Positions 1-6,123 of a stretch of DNA of 6,157 bases are shown here, in pieces (positions within the stretch are counted from its first letter, which is position 1; each line of letters opens with the position of its first letter). The notes below the pieces were generated by a model. It did not search any database. It worked only from the letters and a program-made list of their open reading frames with translations, and was not told the origin of the DNA. Source of the stretch: Planctomycetota bacterium (GTDB taxonomy: Bacteria; Planctomycetota; UBA11346); assembly GCA_947470885.1 (NCBI GenBank), contig CANIXE010000141.1, positions 1 through 6,157 on the forward strand. The letters are read 5' to 3'. A program made the position numbers and the translations under genes.

Positions 1-5
1 CCGAT

Positions 6-23
6 GCCGGCCAGGCGGCCGGC
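6..23. repeat. GC-only inverted repeat (possible hairpin)
   Basis: A perfect 7-bp inverted repeat (GCCGGCC at 6-12, GGCCGGC at 17-23) encloses a 4-base loop. It lies about 35 bases beyond the stop codon of the minus-strand EIIA gene, so on that transcript it could form a very stable hairpin. There is no T-run after it in the minus-strand direction, so it is not a classical intrinsic terminator. It could still slow RNA polymerase or protect the 3' end. GC-rich DNA produces such palindromes fairly often by chance. Confidence 0.45.
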
Positions 24-54
24 GCTCCCGGCCGGCGCTCCCGGCCGGCGCTCC
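17..54. repeat. Short tandem repeat, 13-bp unit, about 2.9 copies
   Basis: The unit GGCCGGCGCTCCC starts at 17, 30 and 43. The first two copies are complete and identical, and the third matches for 12 bases before diverging at 55. Each unit contains the palindrome GCCGGC. The array ends 3 bases from the stop codon (58-60) of the minus-strand EIIA gene, so it occupies that gene's 3' untranslated region. It does not look coding. It could be a dispersed intergenic repeat, or a slippage-generated array in the spacer. Confidence 0.85.
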
Positions 55-57
55 GGC

Positions 58-519
58 TCAACCGATCAGCTGCCCCAGGGCCTGCTGGGCATCCGCAGCG
101 GTGACCATCCGGTCGATCAAACCCCGGTCCCCTAGACGAGCAGCCAAGGTCGCCATGAGGTGCAGGTGCTCACTGCGTTCCCGCTCCCGGGCCGCAATCA
201 TTACGATCAAGCGCACGGGTTGACCATCCCGGCTGGCCCAATCCACACCATCTCGGGCGATGCCGATGGTTACCAGGCAGCGGTCCAGATTGGTTAGGCG
301 GGCATGGGGGATGGCCACCCCGGCGGCCAGGGCGGTGCTTGCCACATCTTCCCGTTCGAAGATCGCCTTGACGAAGGCGGTGCGATCCCGGGTGGACATG
401 TTCCGGCTCGTGAGCTCAGCCAAAAGCAGCAGAATGTCCCGTCGGCTGGGACTGCCCACCAGAAAGACGACCCGTTCTGGATGGAGGTAGTCCGCCAGGG
501 CGACGGTGTTCAACCCCAC
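58..519 (-). CDS. PTS EIIA domain protein (fructose/mannitol/PtsN-like), second of a tandem pair
   Basis: This encodes 153 residues, the size of one free-standing EIIA domain (PTS_EIIA type 2), a cytoplasmic phosphocarrier that accepts phosphate from HPr on a histidine. The active-site motif GVAIPHAR is at residues 67-74, giving phosphorylatable His72. The second family histidine is His118 in the segment SEHLHLMATLAARLGD. The 46-residue spacing matches His65/His111 of mannitol EIIA. The usual STGIG stretch before the motif is degraded to STALAA, so this copy has drifted further than its neighbour. I chose the GTG start at 517-519: GAGG (528-531) lies 8 bases upstream, and the codon directly follows the neighbour's TAA, implying translational coupling. 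A TTG two codons in (511-513) is the alternative. With no EIIB or EIIC nearby, a regulatory role is more likely than sugar transport. The partner is unknown. Confidence 0.92.
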   Translation of the reverse strand: MGLNTVALADYLHPERVVFLVGSPSRRDILLLLAELTSRNMSTRDRTAFVKAIFEREDVASTALAAGVAIPHARLTNLDRCLVTIGIARDGVDWASRDGQPVRLIVMIAARERERSEHLHLMATLAARLGDRGLIDRMVTAADAQQALGQLIG

Positions 520-1002
520 TTATTTGGCCTCGAATTCGTTCAGCAGATCCACCAAGGCCTGGGAGGTCTTCACCTGGTGCAAAAATTCACAGAAGTGCTC
601 TTTACGGATCTGGCCGGCGAAGGATTTCATCAACTGAAGATGGTCCTCCTTCCGATCGGGGGGGGTCAGCAAGAGGAATACGCTATGGACCGGCTCACCA
701 TCCAGGCTGTCGAAATCCAGTCCCTGGCCACATTGACCGTAGGAGCACATCAGATCAGGGGCCAACGCGGTGCGGCAGTGGGGAATGGCGATGCCATGGC
801 CGATCCCGGTGCTGCCCACGGACTCCCGACGCATGGCTTCTTCGACGATTTCTGGAACTTGGGCGGCCTGGATCTTCTTGGAACGGGCCAGGGCCTCGGC
901 CAATGCCGATATCACCGTGCGCTTGTCGGCATCCGGTGAAAGATGGGTAAATGCTTTGGTGACGATCACCTGGGACATGCGATTGGCTGAAACAGCAGTC
1001 AT
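520..1002 (-). CDS. PTS EIIA domain protein (PtsN-like), first of a tandem pair
   Basis: A single-domain cytoplasmic EIIA protein of 160 residues. The signature STGIGHGIAIPHCR is well kept and places the phosphorylated histidine at His75. The second conserved histidine, His121, lies in KEDHLQLMKSF with the expected 46-residue spacing. This is the more typical of the two copies and resembles nitrogen-PTS EIIA (PtsN) and fructose EIIA. I withhold the symbol ptsN because rpoN and the other nitrogen-PTS genes are not visible. I place the start at ATG (1000-1002), because GGAG (complement of 1011-1014) is 8 bases upstream. A GTG immediately before it (1003-1005) is also in frame but only 5 bases from GGAG. 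The stop TAA abuts the GTG of the second EIIA gene with no gap, so the two form an operon read from the promoter at 1026-1054. An 8-base C run in the coding strand (658-665) precedes His121. Confidence 0.94.
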   Translation of the reverse strand: MTAVSANRMSQVIVTKAFTHLSPDADKRTVISALAEALARSKKIQAAQVPEIVEEAMRRESVGSTGIGHGIAIPHCRTALAPDLMCSYGQCGQGLDFDSLDGEPVHSVFLLLTPPDRKEDHLQLMKSFAGQIRKEHFCEFLHQVKTSQALVDLLNEFEAK

Positions 1003-1010
1003 CACGGGTG

Positions 1011-1014
1011 CTCC
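1011..1014 (-). promoter_or_regulatory. Shine-Dalgarno site for the first EIIA gene
   Basis: The minus strand reads GGAG here, 8 bases from the ATG at 1002 and 5 from the GTG at 1005. The spacing favours the ATG, which is why the annotated protein is one residue shorter than the longest possible frame. Confidence 0.65.
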
Positions 1015-1025
1015 AAGATATGGCG

Positions 1026-1054
1026 ATCGTAGGGATCGGCGCGGCAGGCGTCAA
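1026..1054 (-). promoter_or_regulatory. Sigma-70-type promoter for the EIIA pair
   Basis: On the minus strand, TTGACG (complement of 1049-1054) matches the -35 consensus at five of six bases. After a spacer of exactly 17 bases, TACGAT (complement of 1026-1031) matches the -10 consensus at four of six. Transcription would begin near 1018-1020, giving a leader of about 16-18 bases that just includes the GGAG ribosome site. The arrangement is close to ideal and stands out in GC-rich DNA. It is a prediction from sequence only. Confidence 0.6.
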
Positions 1055-1069
1055 CGGCACGGGCCGCGC
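1039..1069. repeat. Inverted repeat bracketing the -35 element (possible operator)
   Basis: GCGCGGC (1039-1045) and GCCGCGC (1063-1069) form a perfect 7-bp inverted repeat with a 17-base interior. One arm lies in the promoter spacer and the other just upstream of the -35 element at 1049-1054. A dimeric repressor bound here would block the EIIA promoter. It sits in the roughly 100-base divergent gap, so it could also affect the methyltransferase gene. Both arms are pure GC, so chance is a real alternative. Confidence 0.35.
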
Positions 1070-1071
1070 GC

Positions 1072-1087
1072 TTGCCGGACTCGGCAG
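1072..1087 (+). repeat. Small stem-loop just upstream of the methyltransferase start
   Basis: TTGCCG (1072-1077) can pair with CGGCAG (1082-1087), including one terminal T-G wobble, around the four-base loop GACT. It ends 18 bases before the ATG at 1106, in a leader with no recognisable Shine-Dalgarno sequence. It could influence initiation, but it is short and may be fortuitous. Confidence 0.3.
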
Positions 1088-1105
1088 AAACCCCAACGTC
1101 CTCCC

Positions 1106-1828
1106 ATGCTGACGTCCACCGACAATCCCCTCGTGCGCCGCCTCGCGGCCTGCCAAGACCCCCGGAAGCGCCGGGAAGAGGGGATGGTGGTGGTGGAAGG
1201 GCGCCGGGCCATCGATGGCTGCCTGGCCGCCGGCTGGTTGCCCGTCCATCTGCTCGTCCGGGAGGACCTGCCCATCCCCGCCCACTGGCCGACAGCCACC
1301 CCCATCAATGACCGGGTCGCGACCCGGATCAGTCAGGCCAGCAGCCCCAGCGGCTATCTGGCGGCCTTCCCTGAACCCCCTGCACCGTCATTGGATGTGA
1401 CGCTGGGCGGACTGGTGTTGGCCGGGGTCGCCGACCCCGGAAACAGCGGCACCCTAATCCGCACCGCCGCCGCCCTGGCCCTGCCCCAGGTGGTGATTGC
1501 CGGCGGTGCCGATCCATGGGCGGCAAAGGTGATCCAGGCCACCGCCGGGGCCATCGCCGCGGTAACCATCCTGGTCCATCCCGGCGGGCCAGAGGTCTTG
1601 GCCGGTGGCGCTCCCCGCTGCGCCCTGGTGGTCAGCGGGGGCACCCCGCCCGCCGCCTTGAAGGCTGGCCCCCGCTGGCTGATCGTCGGCGGCGAGGCCA
1701 ACGGCATCCCCGCTCCCTGGCTGGCCGCCTGCGAAGAGCGCCTGACCCTGCCCATGCCCGGGGGCACCGAAAGCCTGAACGCAGCGGTGGCCGGCAGCAT
1801 CGCCGCCTACCTGATGGCCACCCGCTGA
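1106..1828 (+). CDS. TrmH/SpoU-family RNA 2'-O-ribose methyltransferase
   Basis: A 240-residue SPOUT-superfamily enzyme predicted to transfer a methyl group from S-adenosylmethionine to a ribose 2'-OH in rRNA or tRNA. Residues 1-90 form the N-terminal substrate-binding domain, with the typical opening STDNPLVRRL and VVVEGRRAIDGCL at 28-40. The C-terminal half carries all three knotted-fold motifs. Motif 1 is DPGNSGTLIRTA (110-121) with Asn113 and Arg119. Motif 2 is LIVGGEANGIP (192-202) with Glu197. Motif 3 is LPMPGGTESLNAAVAGSIAAY (215-235) with Ser223 and Asn225. The DPWAAKVIQATAGA segment has Gln144 where relatives often have Arg. I chose ATG 1106 because similarity begins exactly there, although the same frame is open upstream from 770. 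No clear ribosome site precedes it. The exact RNA target (RlmB-like, TsnR-like or other) cannot be told from sequence. It may be cotranscribed with mcsA across an 86-base gap. Confidence 0.93.
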   Translation: MLTSTDNPLVRRLAACQDPRKRREEGMVVVEGRRAIDGCLAAGWLPVHLLVREDLPIPAHWPTATPINDRVATRISQASSPSGYLAAFPEPPAPSLDVTLGGLVLAGVADPGNSGTLIRTAAALALPQVVIAGGADPWAAKVIQATAGAIAAVTILVHPGGPEVLAGGAPRCALVVSGGTPPAALKAGPRWLIVGGEANGIPAPWLAACEERLTLPMPGGTESLNAAVAGSIAAYLMATR

Positions 1829-1844
1829 CGGTTCCCACCGCCGC

Positions 1845-1869
1845 CGAAGCAACCATCTGACCTGCTTCG
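1845..1869 (+). repeat. Inverted repeat after the methyltransferase gene (weak terminator or operator)
   Basis: CGAAGCA (1845-1851) and TGCTTCG (1863-1869) are perfect reverse complements around an 11-base interior. The repeat begins 17 bases after the methyltransferase stop codon. The sequence after it (GTGATTTCCGTCTT) is only modestly T-rich, so termination would be weak. The spacing would also suit a dimeric DNA-binding protein, which matters because the usual regulator gene of the mcsA operon is missing. Confidence 0.45.
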
Positions 1870-1880
1870 TGATTTCCGTC

Positions 1881-1900
1881 TTCCGCCGGTAACGGCGGGA
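1881..1900 (+). repeat. Stem-loop with GUAA tetraloop in the mcsA leader
   Basis: CCGCCG (1883-1888) pairs perfectly with CGGCGG (1893-1898) around the loop GTAA. This is a GNRA-type tetraloop (GUAA in RNA) closed by a G-C pair. A T-G wobble and a T-A pair extend the stem to 8 pairs. It ends 14 bases before the mcsA ATG. The only purine-rich run near that start, GGCGGGA, lies in its 3' arm. The element could be an RNA control structure, an mRNA stabiliser or part of a terminator, but there is no T-run after it. Confidence 0.5.
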
Positions 1901-1914
1901 CAATACTCGGCTCC

Positions 1915-2436
1915 ATGCCCTGCCCCTGCCAATTGTGTCCCGCCGGCGACGCCACGGTGCACCTCACCGAGCTGCACCCGGATGGCACCAAGGCAGAGGT
2001 CCATATCTGCCGGGCTTGCGTGGCCCGCCTGGATCTCCACCTGGATGCCGCTCCGCCCAGTGTCGCCAAGCTGCTGGAACAGCGGGCTGCGGCCCCGGAG
2101 CCCGCCCCGGTGGCGGTTTGCCCCGCCTGTGGCCTGGATTTCCCGGCCTATGCCCAAAGCAACCTATTCGGCTGCGCCCAATGTTACGATGCTTTTTCCG
2201 CCGAAATCGACGGTCTAGCCCTGCGCTATCATGGCACCACCCAGCATGTCGGGCGCAGTCCGGCCGCCCCCGAGGACCCAGCTCCACGGGCGGCGCCGAA
2301 GCGTACCCGTTCCCCCAGCCGAACCGCCACCCGCCGGAACTTACAATCCCAGTTGACCGAAGCCGTGGCCAACGAGCAGTTCGAGCGGGCTGCCGCCCTG
2401 CGGGACCAACTGGCAGCCCTGGATGCGGAAGGGTGA
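1915..2436 (+). CDS. mcsA: McsA, zinc-binding activator of the protein-arginine kinase McsB
   Basis: A 173-residue cytoplasmic protein with the full McsA layout. Four CxxC pairs (Cys5/8, Cys32/35, Cys69/72, Cys87/90) would bind zinc. The segment YHGTTQHVGRSP (105-116) matches the conserved HxG-HxGK-P region. An Ala/Pro/Arg-rich linker spans about 117-140. A C-terminal UVR motif, the UvrB/UvrC-type helical hairpin, runs from about 143 to 170 with EQFERAAALRDQL at its core. McsA binds McsB and stimulates its kinase activity; in Bacillus subtilis this depends on the zinc-binding cysteines. Cys3 is an additional cysteine beside the first pair. The start at ATG 1915 fits the family N-terminus, although no good ribosome site is visible. 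Only four bases separate its stop from the mcsB start, so the two are almost certainly cotranslated. The usual upstream partner ctsR is absent. Confidence 0.96.
   Translation: MPCPCQLCPAGDATVHLTELHPDGTKAEVHICRACVARLDLHLDAAPPSVAKLLEQRAAAPEPAPVAVCPACGLDFPAYAQSNLFGCAQCYDAFSAEIDGLALRYHGTTQHVGRSPAAPEDPAPRAAPKRTRSPSRTATRRNLQSQLTEAVANEQFERAAALRDQLAALDAEG
2427..2433 (+). promoter_or_regulatory. Shine-Dalgarno site for mcsB, inside the end of mcsA
   Basis: GGAAGGG lies 7 bases before ATG 2441 and overlaps the last mcsA codons. It decides the mcsB start. The in-frame ATG at 2423 lies upstream of this site and would add only six poorly conserved residues. Confidence 0.75.
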
Positions 2437-2440
2437 ACCG

Positions 2441-3535
2441 ATGATCACCGTCGATGCCCTGATTGCCGGACCCTGCCCTTGGCCCGATGGCCCGGGGGAT
2501 GCCCAGGGGGTGATCCTGTCCAGCCGGGTGCGCCTGGCCCGCTCCTGGAGCGACTACGCCTTCCACCGGAAACTGAGCCGGGCCCGGCAGCAGGAATTGA
2601 CCGAGCGGCTGGTGGACCACCTGATTGCCGTCCTGCCGGATGCCACCCCCTGGCACCTGGCCCGGTTGACCCCCCTGGAACGGGGCGCCCTGGCGGAACG
2701 CCAGGCGATCTCCCGGGAATTGTCGGCGGCCAAACGCCCGGGAGCCGTGGTCGTGGAACCCGGCAATGGCACCCTGTTGGCGGCGATGGTGAATGAGGAG
2801 GACCATCTCCGGCTCCAGGTCATCGGTTCCGGCCTGTGCCTGGGCCACCTGCTGACCAAGGCCATCACCGTGGACCAGGACTTGGCGAAACGAGTCACCT
2901 GGTCGGCCCACCCCCGCTACGGCCACCTGAATGCCTGCCACACCAACCTGGGCACCGGCCTGCGGGCCTCGGTGATGCTCCACCTGCCGGCCCTGGCCGA
3001 AACCGGCGAACTCAAAAGCATCCTCCGGGCCTGCGCCAAGCTCCATCTGGCGGTCCGGGGTCAGCATGGCGAAGGCAGCGAAGCCGCCGGCCACTGTTAT
3101 CAGATCAGCAACGCCCGCAGCCTGGGCCACAGCGAAGAGGACTACCTGGCCGTCGTGCTGGAAGCCGTCCAACGGGTGGTGGCCGCCGAGCACCTGGCCC
3201 GGGCCCAGTTGTTGACCAAGGCCAGGACTCGCCTGGAAGACAAGGTTTTCCGGGCCTGGGGCATGCTGACCTCGGCCCGCCGCCTGAGCACCGAGGAACT
3301 GCTGACCGAGACCTCGTGGCTGAGACTGGGTGTGGCATTAGATGTGCTTGGTCCCCACCATTGGGCCATTCCGACCGGGTTGCCGGCGGATCACCGCTGG
3401 CGGGTCCTCGACCGCCTGGCCCTGGAGGCCCAGCCCTCCCATGTCCAGCTCCTCCATGCCGAGGGGGCCGACCTCGAACCCGCGGTGCGCGACGAAGTCC
3501 GCGCCGACCTGGTGCGCCGCCGACTGGGCGTCTGA
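2441..3535 (+). CDS. mcsB: McsB, protein-arginine kinase
   Basis: A 364-residue guanidino-kinase-fold enzyme that phosphorylates arginine side chains of misfolded proteins using ATP, creating the phosphoarginine degradation tag read by ClpC. Visible family motifs, in order: VILSSRVRLARS (24-35, nucleotide-binding arginines); NEEDHLRLQ (118-126); CHTNLGTGLRASVMLHLPAL (166-185), with Cys166 aligned to the catalytic cysteine of Bacillus McsB; VRGQHGEGSEAAG (205-217); and QISNARSLGHSEED (221-234). Near the C-terminus RDEVRA (350-355) fits the RDxxRA motif that binds phosphoarginine and stimulates the kinase allosterically. Length and motif order equal those of Firmicute McsB (about 360 residues), so it should be active and not a metabolic creatine or arginine kinase. 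It starts 4 bases after mcsA and ends 32 bases before clpC, in one operon. The N-terminal 20 residues differ from the Bacillus protein. Confidence 0.97.
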   Translation: MITVDALIAGPCPWPDGPGDAQGVILSSRVRLARSWSDYAFHRKLSRARQQELTERLVDHLIAVLPDATPWHLARLTPLERGALAERQAISRELSAAKRPGAVVVEPGNGTLLAAMVNEEDHLRLQVIGSGLCLGHLLTKAITVDQDLAKRVTWSAHPRYGHLNACHTNLGTGLRASVMLHLPALAETGELKSILRACAKLHLAVRGQHGEGSEAAGHCYQISNARSLGHSEEDYLAVVLEAVQRVVAAEHLARAQLLTKARTRLEDKVFRAWGMLTSARRLSTEELLTETSWLRLGVALDVLGPHHWAIPTGLPADHRWRVLDRLALEAQPSHVQLLHAEGADLEPAVRDEVRADLVRRRLGV

Positions 3536-3567
3536 CCTTTTTCATCATCACGCCAAGGAACGCCGCC

Positions 3568-6117
3568 ATGTTCGACAAGTTCACCGACCGCGCCCGGAAG
3601 ATCATCGCCCTCGCCCAGAAAGAGGCTGAACGCTTCCGCCATGACTACATCGGCACCGAGCATCTGTTGCTGGGCTTGGTGAAAGAAGGCAGCGGCGTGG
3701 CTGTCACCGCCTTGAACAACTTGTCGGTGGACGTGGAAAAAGTCCGGCGGGAAGTTGAAAAACTGGTCACCGGCATCGAAAAGGGCACGGTGGCCGGTCC
3801 CCTGCCGTTCACCCCCCAGGCCAAGCGGGTCCTGGAACTGGCCAGCGAAGAAGCCCGGGCCCTGGGTCATCCCTACATCGGCACGGAACACGTGCTGCTG
3901 GGCCTGCTGTCGGAGCAGGACAGCGTCGCCGCCCAGGTCCTGATCAATCTGGATCTGAAGCTGGAGGACGTCCGCAGTGAGATTCTGGAACTGTTGGGGG
4001 CCGGCGAAGTCAGCAGCACCGCCAAGCCCAGTGCTCCAGAGAAATCCGAAACCACCACCGTGCGCAAGCCCGGCAAGAAGGAGGAAAGCGCCACCCCCGC
4101 CCTGGATGCCTTCGGCCGGGACCTGACCGCCGCCGCCGAAGCCGGGGAGCTGGATCCGGTGATCGGCCGGACCACGGAAATCGAACGCCTGTGGCAGATC
4201 CTGTGCCGCCGGACCAAGAACAATCCGGTGCTGCTGGGCGAACCCGGCGTGGGCAAGACCGCGATCATCGAGGGCCTGGCCCAGAGCATCGTCAAGCACG
4301 AAGTCCCCGACATCCTGGCCAACAAGCGGGTGATCAGTCTGGACCTGGCATCGATGGTGGCCGGTACCAAATACCGCGGCCAGTTCGAGGAGCGGATCAA
4401 GGCGGTGATGAAGGAAGTGAAGGCCCAGAAGAACATCATCCTGTTCATCGACGAACTACACACTTTGGTGGGTGCCGGCGGCGCCGAAGGCGCCATCGAC
4501 GCCAGCAACGTCCTCAAGCCCGCCCTGAGCCGGGGCGAACTCCAGTGCGTCGGCGCGACGACCCTGGACGAGTTCCGCAAGTACATTGAAAAAGACGGTG
4601 CCCTGGAGCGCCGCTTCCAGTCCATCATCGTCAACCCGCCCCTGATCGAGGACGCGGTGAAGATCCTCCTGGGCGTGCGGGACAAGTACGAGAGCCACCA
4701 CCGGGTGAAAATCACCGACGAGGCGATCACCGCCGCGGTGAAGCTGTCCGACCGCTACATCTCGGGCCGCCACCTGCCGGACAAAGCCATCGACGTCATC
4801 GACGAGGCCGGTGCCAAGCTGCGCTTGCGCACCGCCAGCAAGGCTCCGATGTACAAGGAGCTGGAAGCCCAGATCAAGACCTTCGACAAGCAGAAATCCG
4901 AGGCCGTCCTCAACCAGGACTACGAAAAAGCCGCGGATTTCCGCGACCAGGCGGAAAAGAAGAAGAAGGAACTGGCCGACCTGAAGAAGAAGCACCTGGA
5001 GCAGGCCAAGGAGCTGTGCGGCACCGTGGATGAACCCCTGATCGGCGAGATCATCGCGTCCATGACCGGCATTCCGTTGAAGCGCCTGGACCAGGGCGAA
5101 GCCAAGCGCCTCCTGGAACTGGAAGGGCATCTGCACCAGCGGGTGGTCAGCCAGCACGACGCCATCCACGCCATCGCCAAGGCCATCCGGCGCAGCCGGA
5201 GCGGCCTGAAGGATCCCAAGCGCCCGGTGGGCTGCTTCCTCCTGGTCGGCCCCACCGGCGTGGGCAAGACCCTCCTGTGCAAGGCCCTCGCGGAATTCAT
5301 GTTCGGTGGCGAGGAAGCCCTCATCAGCATCGACATGAGCGAATACGGCGAAAAACACAACGCCAGTCGCCTGGTGGGCGCGCCCCCGGGGTACGTCGGT
5401 TACGAAGAAGGCGGCCAGCTCACCGAGAAGGTCCGCCGCCGGCCCTACAGCGTGGTTCTGTTCGACGAGATCGAAAAGGCCCACGGCGACGTCTACAACA
5501 TGCTCCTCCAGATCATGGAGGAAGGCCGCCTCACCGACTCCTTCGGCCGGGTGGTGGACTTCCGGAACACGGTCATCGTGATGACCAGCAACGTCGGCGC
5601 CTCCGCAGCCAACGAATCCGGCAGCCTGGGCTTCGACACCGGGGAACCCACCACGGAAAGCTACGCCTACCGGGCCACCAAGGCGGCCTACCAGGCGGCG
5701 ATGCAGGACCATTTCCGTCCGGAATTCCTCAATCGCCTGGACGACACCATCGTCTTCCGCCCCCTGGAACGGGAGGACCTGCGCCAGGTCGTCCGCCTGG
5801 AATTTGCCCGGGTGGCCAAGCGGGCCAGCGACCAGGGTCTGACCCTGCAACTGACCGACGCGGCGGTGGACTTCCTGTTGAAGGAAGGCTTCAACCCCAA
5901 GTTCGGCGCCCGTCCGATCCGCCGGACCATCGAGGCCCACATCGAGGACCACCTGAGCGAGGCCCTGCTGAAGGGCGAGTTCGCCCCGGGCACCTCGTTG
6001 AACGTGGACATCGAAACCACCCCCGCCGAGCGCCCGGACGAAAAGCCCAAGGCCCGACTGGTGTTCCGCCGGGCAGGGGTGGATGACGTGCTCCCGGTGG
6101 CGGGGTTGGTGCCTTGA
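3568..6117 (+). CDS. clpC: ClpC, AAA+ unfoldase subunit of the ClpCP protease
   Basis: An 849-residue class I Hsp100 ATPase that unfolds tagged proteins and threads them into ClpP. The N-domain has two Clp_N repeats (about 3-70 and 80-143). Each carries GTEH, and Glu31 and Glu107 align with the phosphoarginine-docking Glu32 and Glu106 of Bacillus ClpC. A charged linker follows (about 146-176). D1 has Walker A GEPGVGKT (224-231), Walker B ILFIDE (291-296), pore loop KYRG (268-271) and the arginine-finger region ALERRF (345-350). The M-domain (about 425-485) is a coiled coil with a UVR-like motif ([13 protein letters not shown]). D2 has Walker A GPTGVGKT (561-568), Walker B VVLFDE (629-634), pore loop GYVG (608-611), PEFLNRLD (718-725) and sensor-2 GARPIRR (780-786). 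LGF (687-689) is the ClpP-docking tripeptide. About 35 low-conservation residues close the protein. ATG 3568 has AAGGA (3555-3559) 8 bases upstream and matches the family N-terminus. The in-frame open sequence before it is mcsB shadow. Confidence 0.99.
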   Translation: MFDKFTDRARKIIALAQKEAERFRHDYIGTEHLLLGLVKEGSGVAVTALNNLSVDVEKVRREVEKLVTGIEKGTVAGPLPFTPQAKRVLELASEEARALGHPYIGTEHVLLGLLSEQDSVAAQVLINLDLKLEDVRSEILELLGAGEVSSTAKPSAPEKSETTTVRKPGKKEESATPALDAFGRDLTAAAEAGELDPVIGRTTEIERLWQILCRRTKNNPVLLGEPGVGKTAIIEGLAQSIVKHEVPDILANKRVISLDLASMVAGTKYRGQFEERIKAVMKEVKAQKNIILFIDELHTLVGAGGAEGAIDASNVLKPALSRGELQCVGATTLDEFRKYIEKDGALERRFQSIIVNPPLIEDAVKILLGVRDKYESHHRVKITDEAITAAVKLSDRYISGRHLPDKAIDVIDEAGAKLRLRTASKAPMYKELEAQIKTFDKQKSEAVLNQDYEKAADFRDQAEKKKKELADLKKKHLEQAKELCGTVDEPLIGEIIASMTGIPLKRLDQGEAKRLLELEGHLHQRVVSQHDAIHAIAKAIRRSRSGLKDPKRPVGCFLLVGPTGVGKTLLCKALAEFMFGGEEALISIDMSEYGEKHNASRLVGAPPGYVGYEEGGQLTEKVRRRPYSVVLFDEIEKAHGDVYNMLLQIMEEGRLTDSFGRVVDFRNTVIVMTSNVGASAANESGSLGFDTGEPTTESYAYRATKAAYQAAMQDHFRPEFLNRLDDTIVFRPLEREDLRQVVRLEFARVAKRASDQGLTLQLTDAAVDFLLKEGFNPKFGARPIRRTIEAHIEDHLSEALLKGEFAPGTSLNVDIETTPAERPDEKPKARLVFRRAGVDDVLPVAGLVP

Positions 6118-6123
6118 AATGAT

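Noticed and set aside
770..1105. In-frame upstream extension of the methyltransferase to 770
   Set aside because: The extension runs antisense through the EIIA gene and has no similarity to the SpoU N-domain. The family N-terminus begins at the ATG at 1106.
1184..1198. GGT trinucleotide run
   Set aside because: It simply encodes the conserved VVV strand at the start of the methyltransferase N-domain.
1899..1904. GACAAT as a -10 element for mcsA
   Set aside because: It matches four of six -10 bases, but no acceptable -35 lies 16-18 bases upstream, so I do not call a promoter.
1829..1914. CIRCE element or CtsR operator upstream of mcsA
   Set aside because: Neither the TTAGCACTC/GAGTGCTAA inverted repeat nor the tandem GGTCAAA heptamers are present. 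Only a lone TGACC occurs, inside the loop of the first dyad.
1964..3193. A 409-codon open frame on the minus strand opposite mcsA and mcsB
   Set aside because: It spans two well-supported genes on the other strand, and its translation has no family motif. It is a GC-driven shadow.
3514..3542. Possible intrinsic terminator between mcsB and clpC (T5 at 3538-3542)
   Set aside because: The only stem found is five pairs including a wobble, with an 8-base loop and a 6-base gap before the T-run. This is too weak, and the genes form a natural operon.
2836..3567. In-frame upstream extension of clpC to 2836
   Set aside because: It overlaps mcsB in another frame and is Pro/Arg/Gly-rich shadow. ATG 3568 has a good ribosome site and the exact ClpC N-terminus.
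4456..5952. A 498-codon open frame on the minus strand opposite clpC
   Set aside because: It is antisense to an unmistakable ClpC. Its translation is low-complexity (Gly, Val, Leu, Gln-rich) with no recognisable domain, as expected of a shadow frame in GC-rich DNA.
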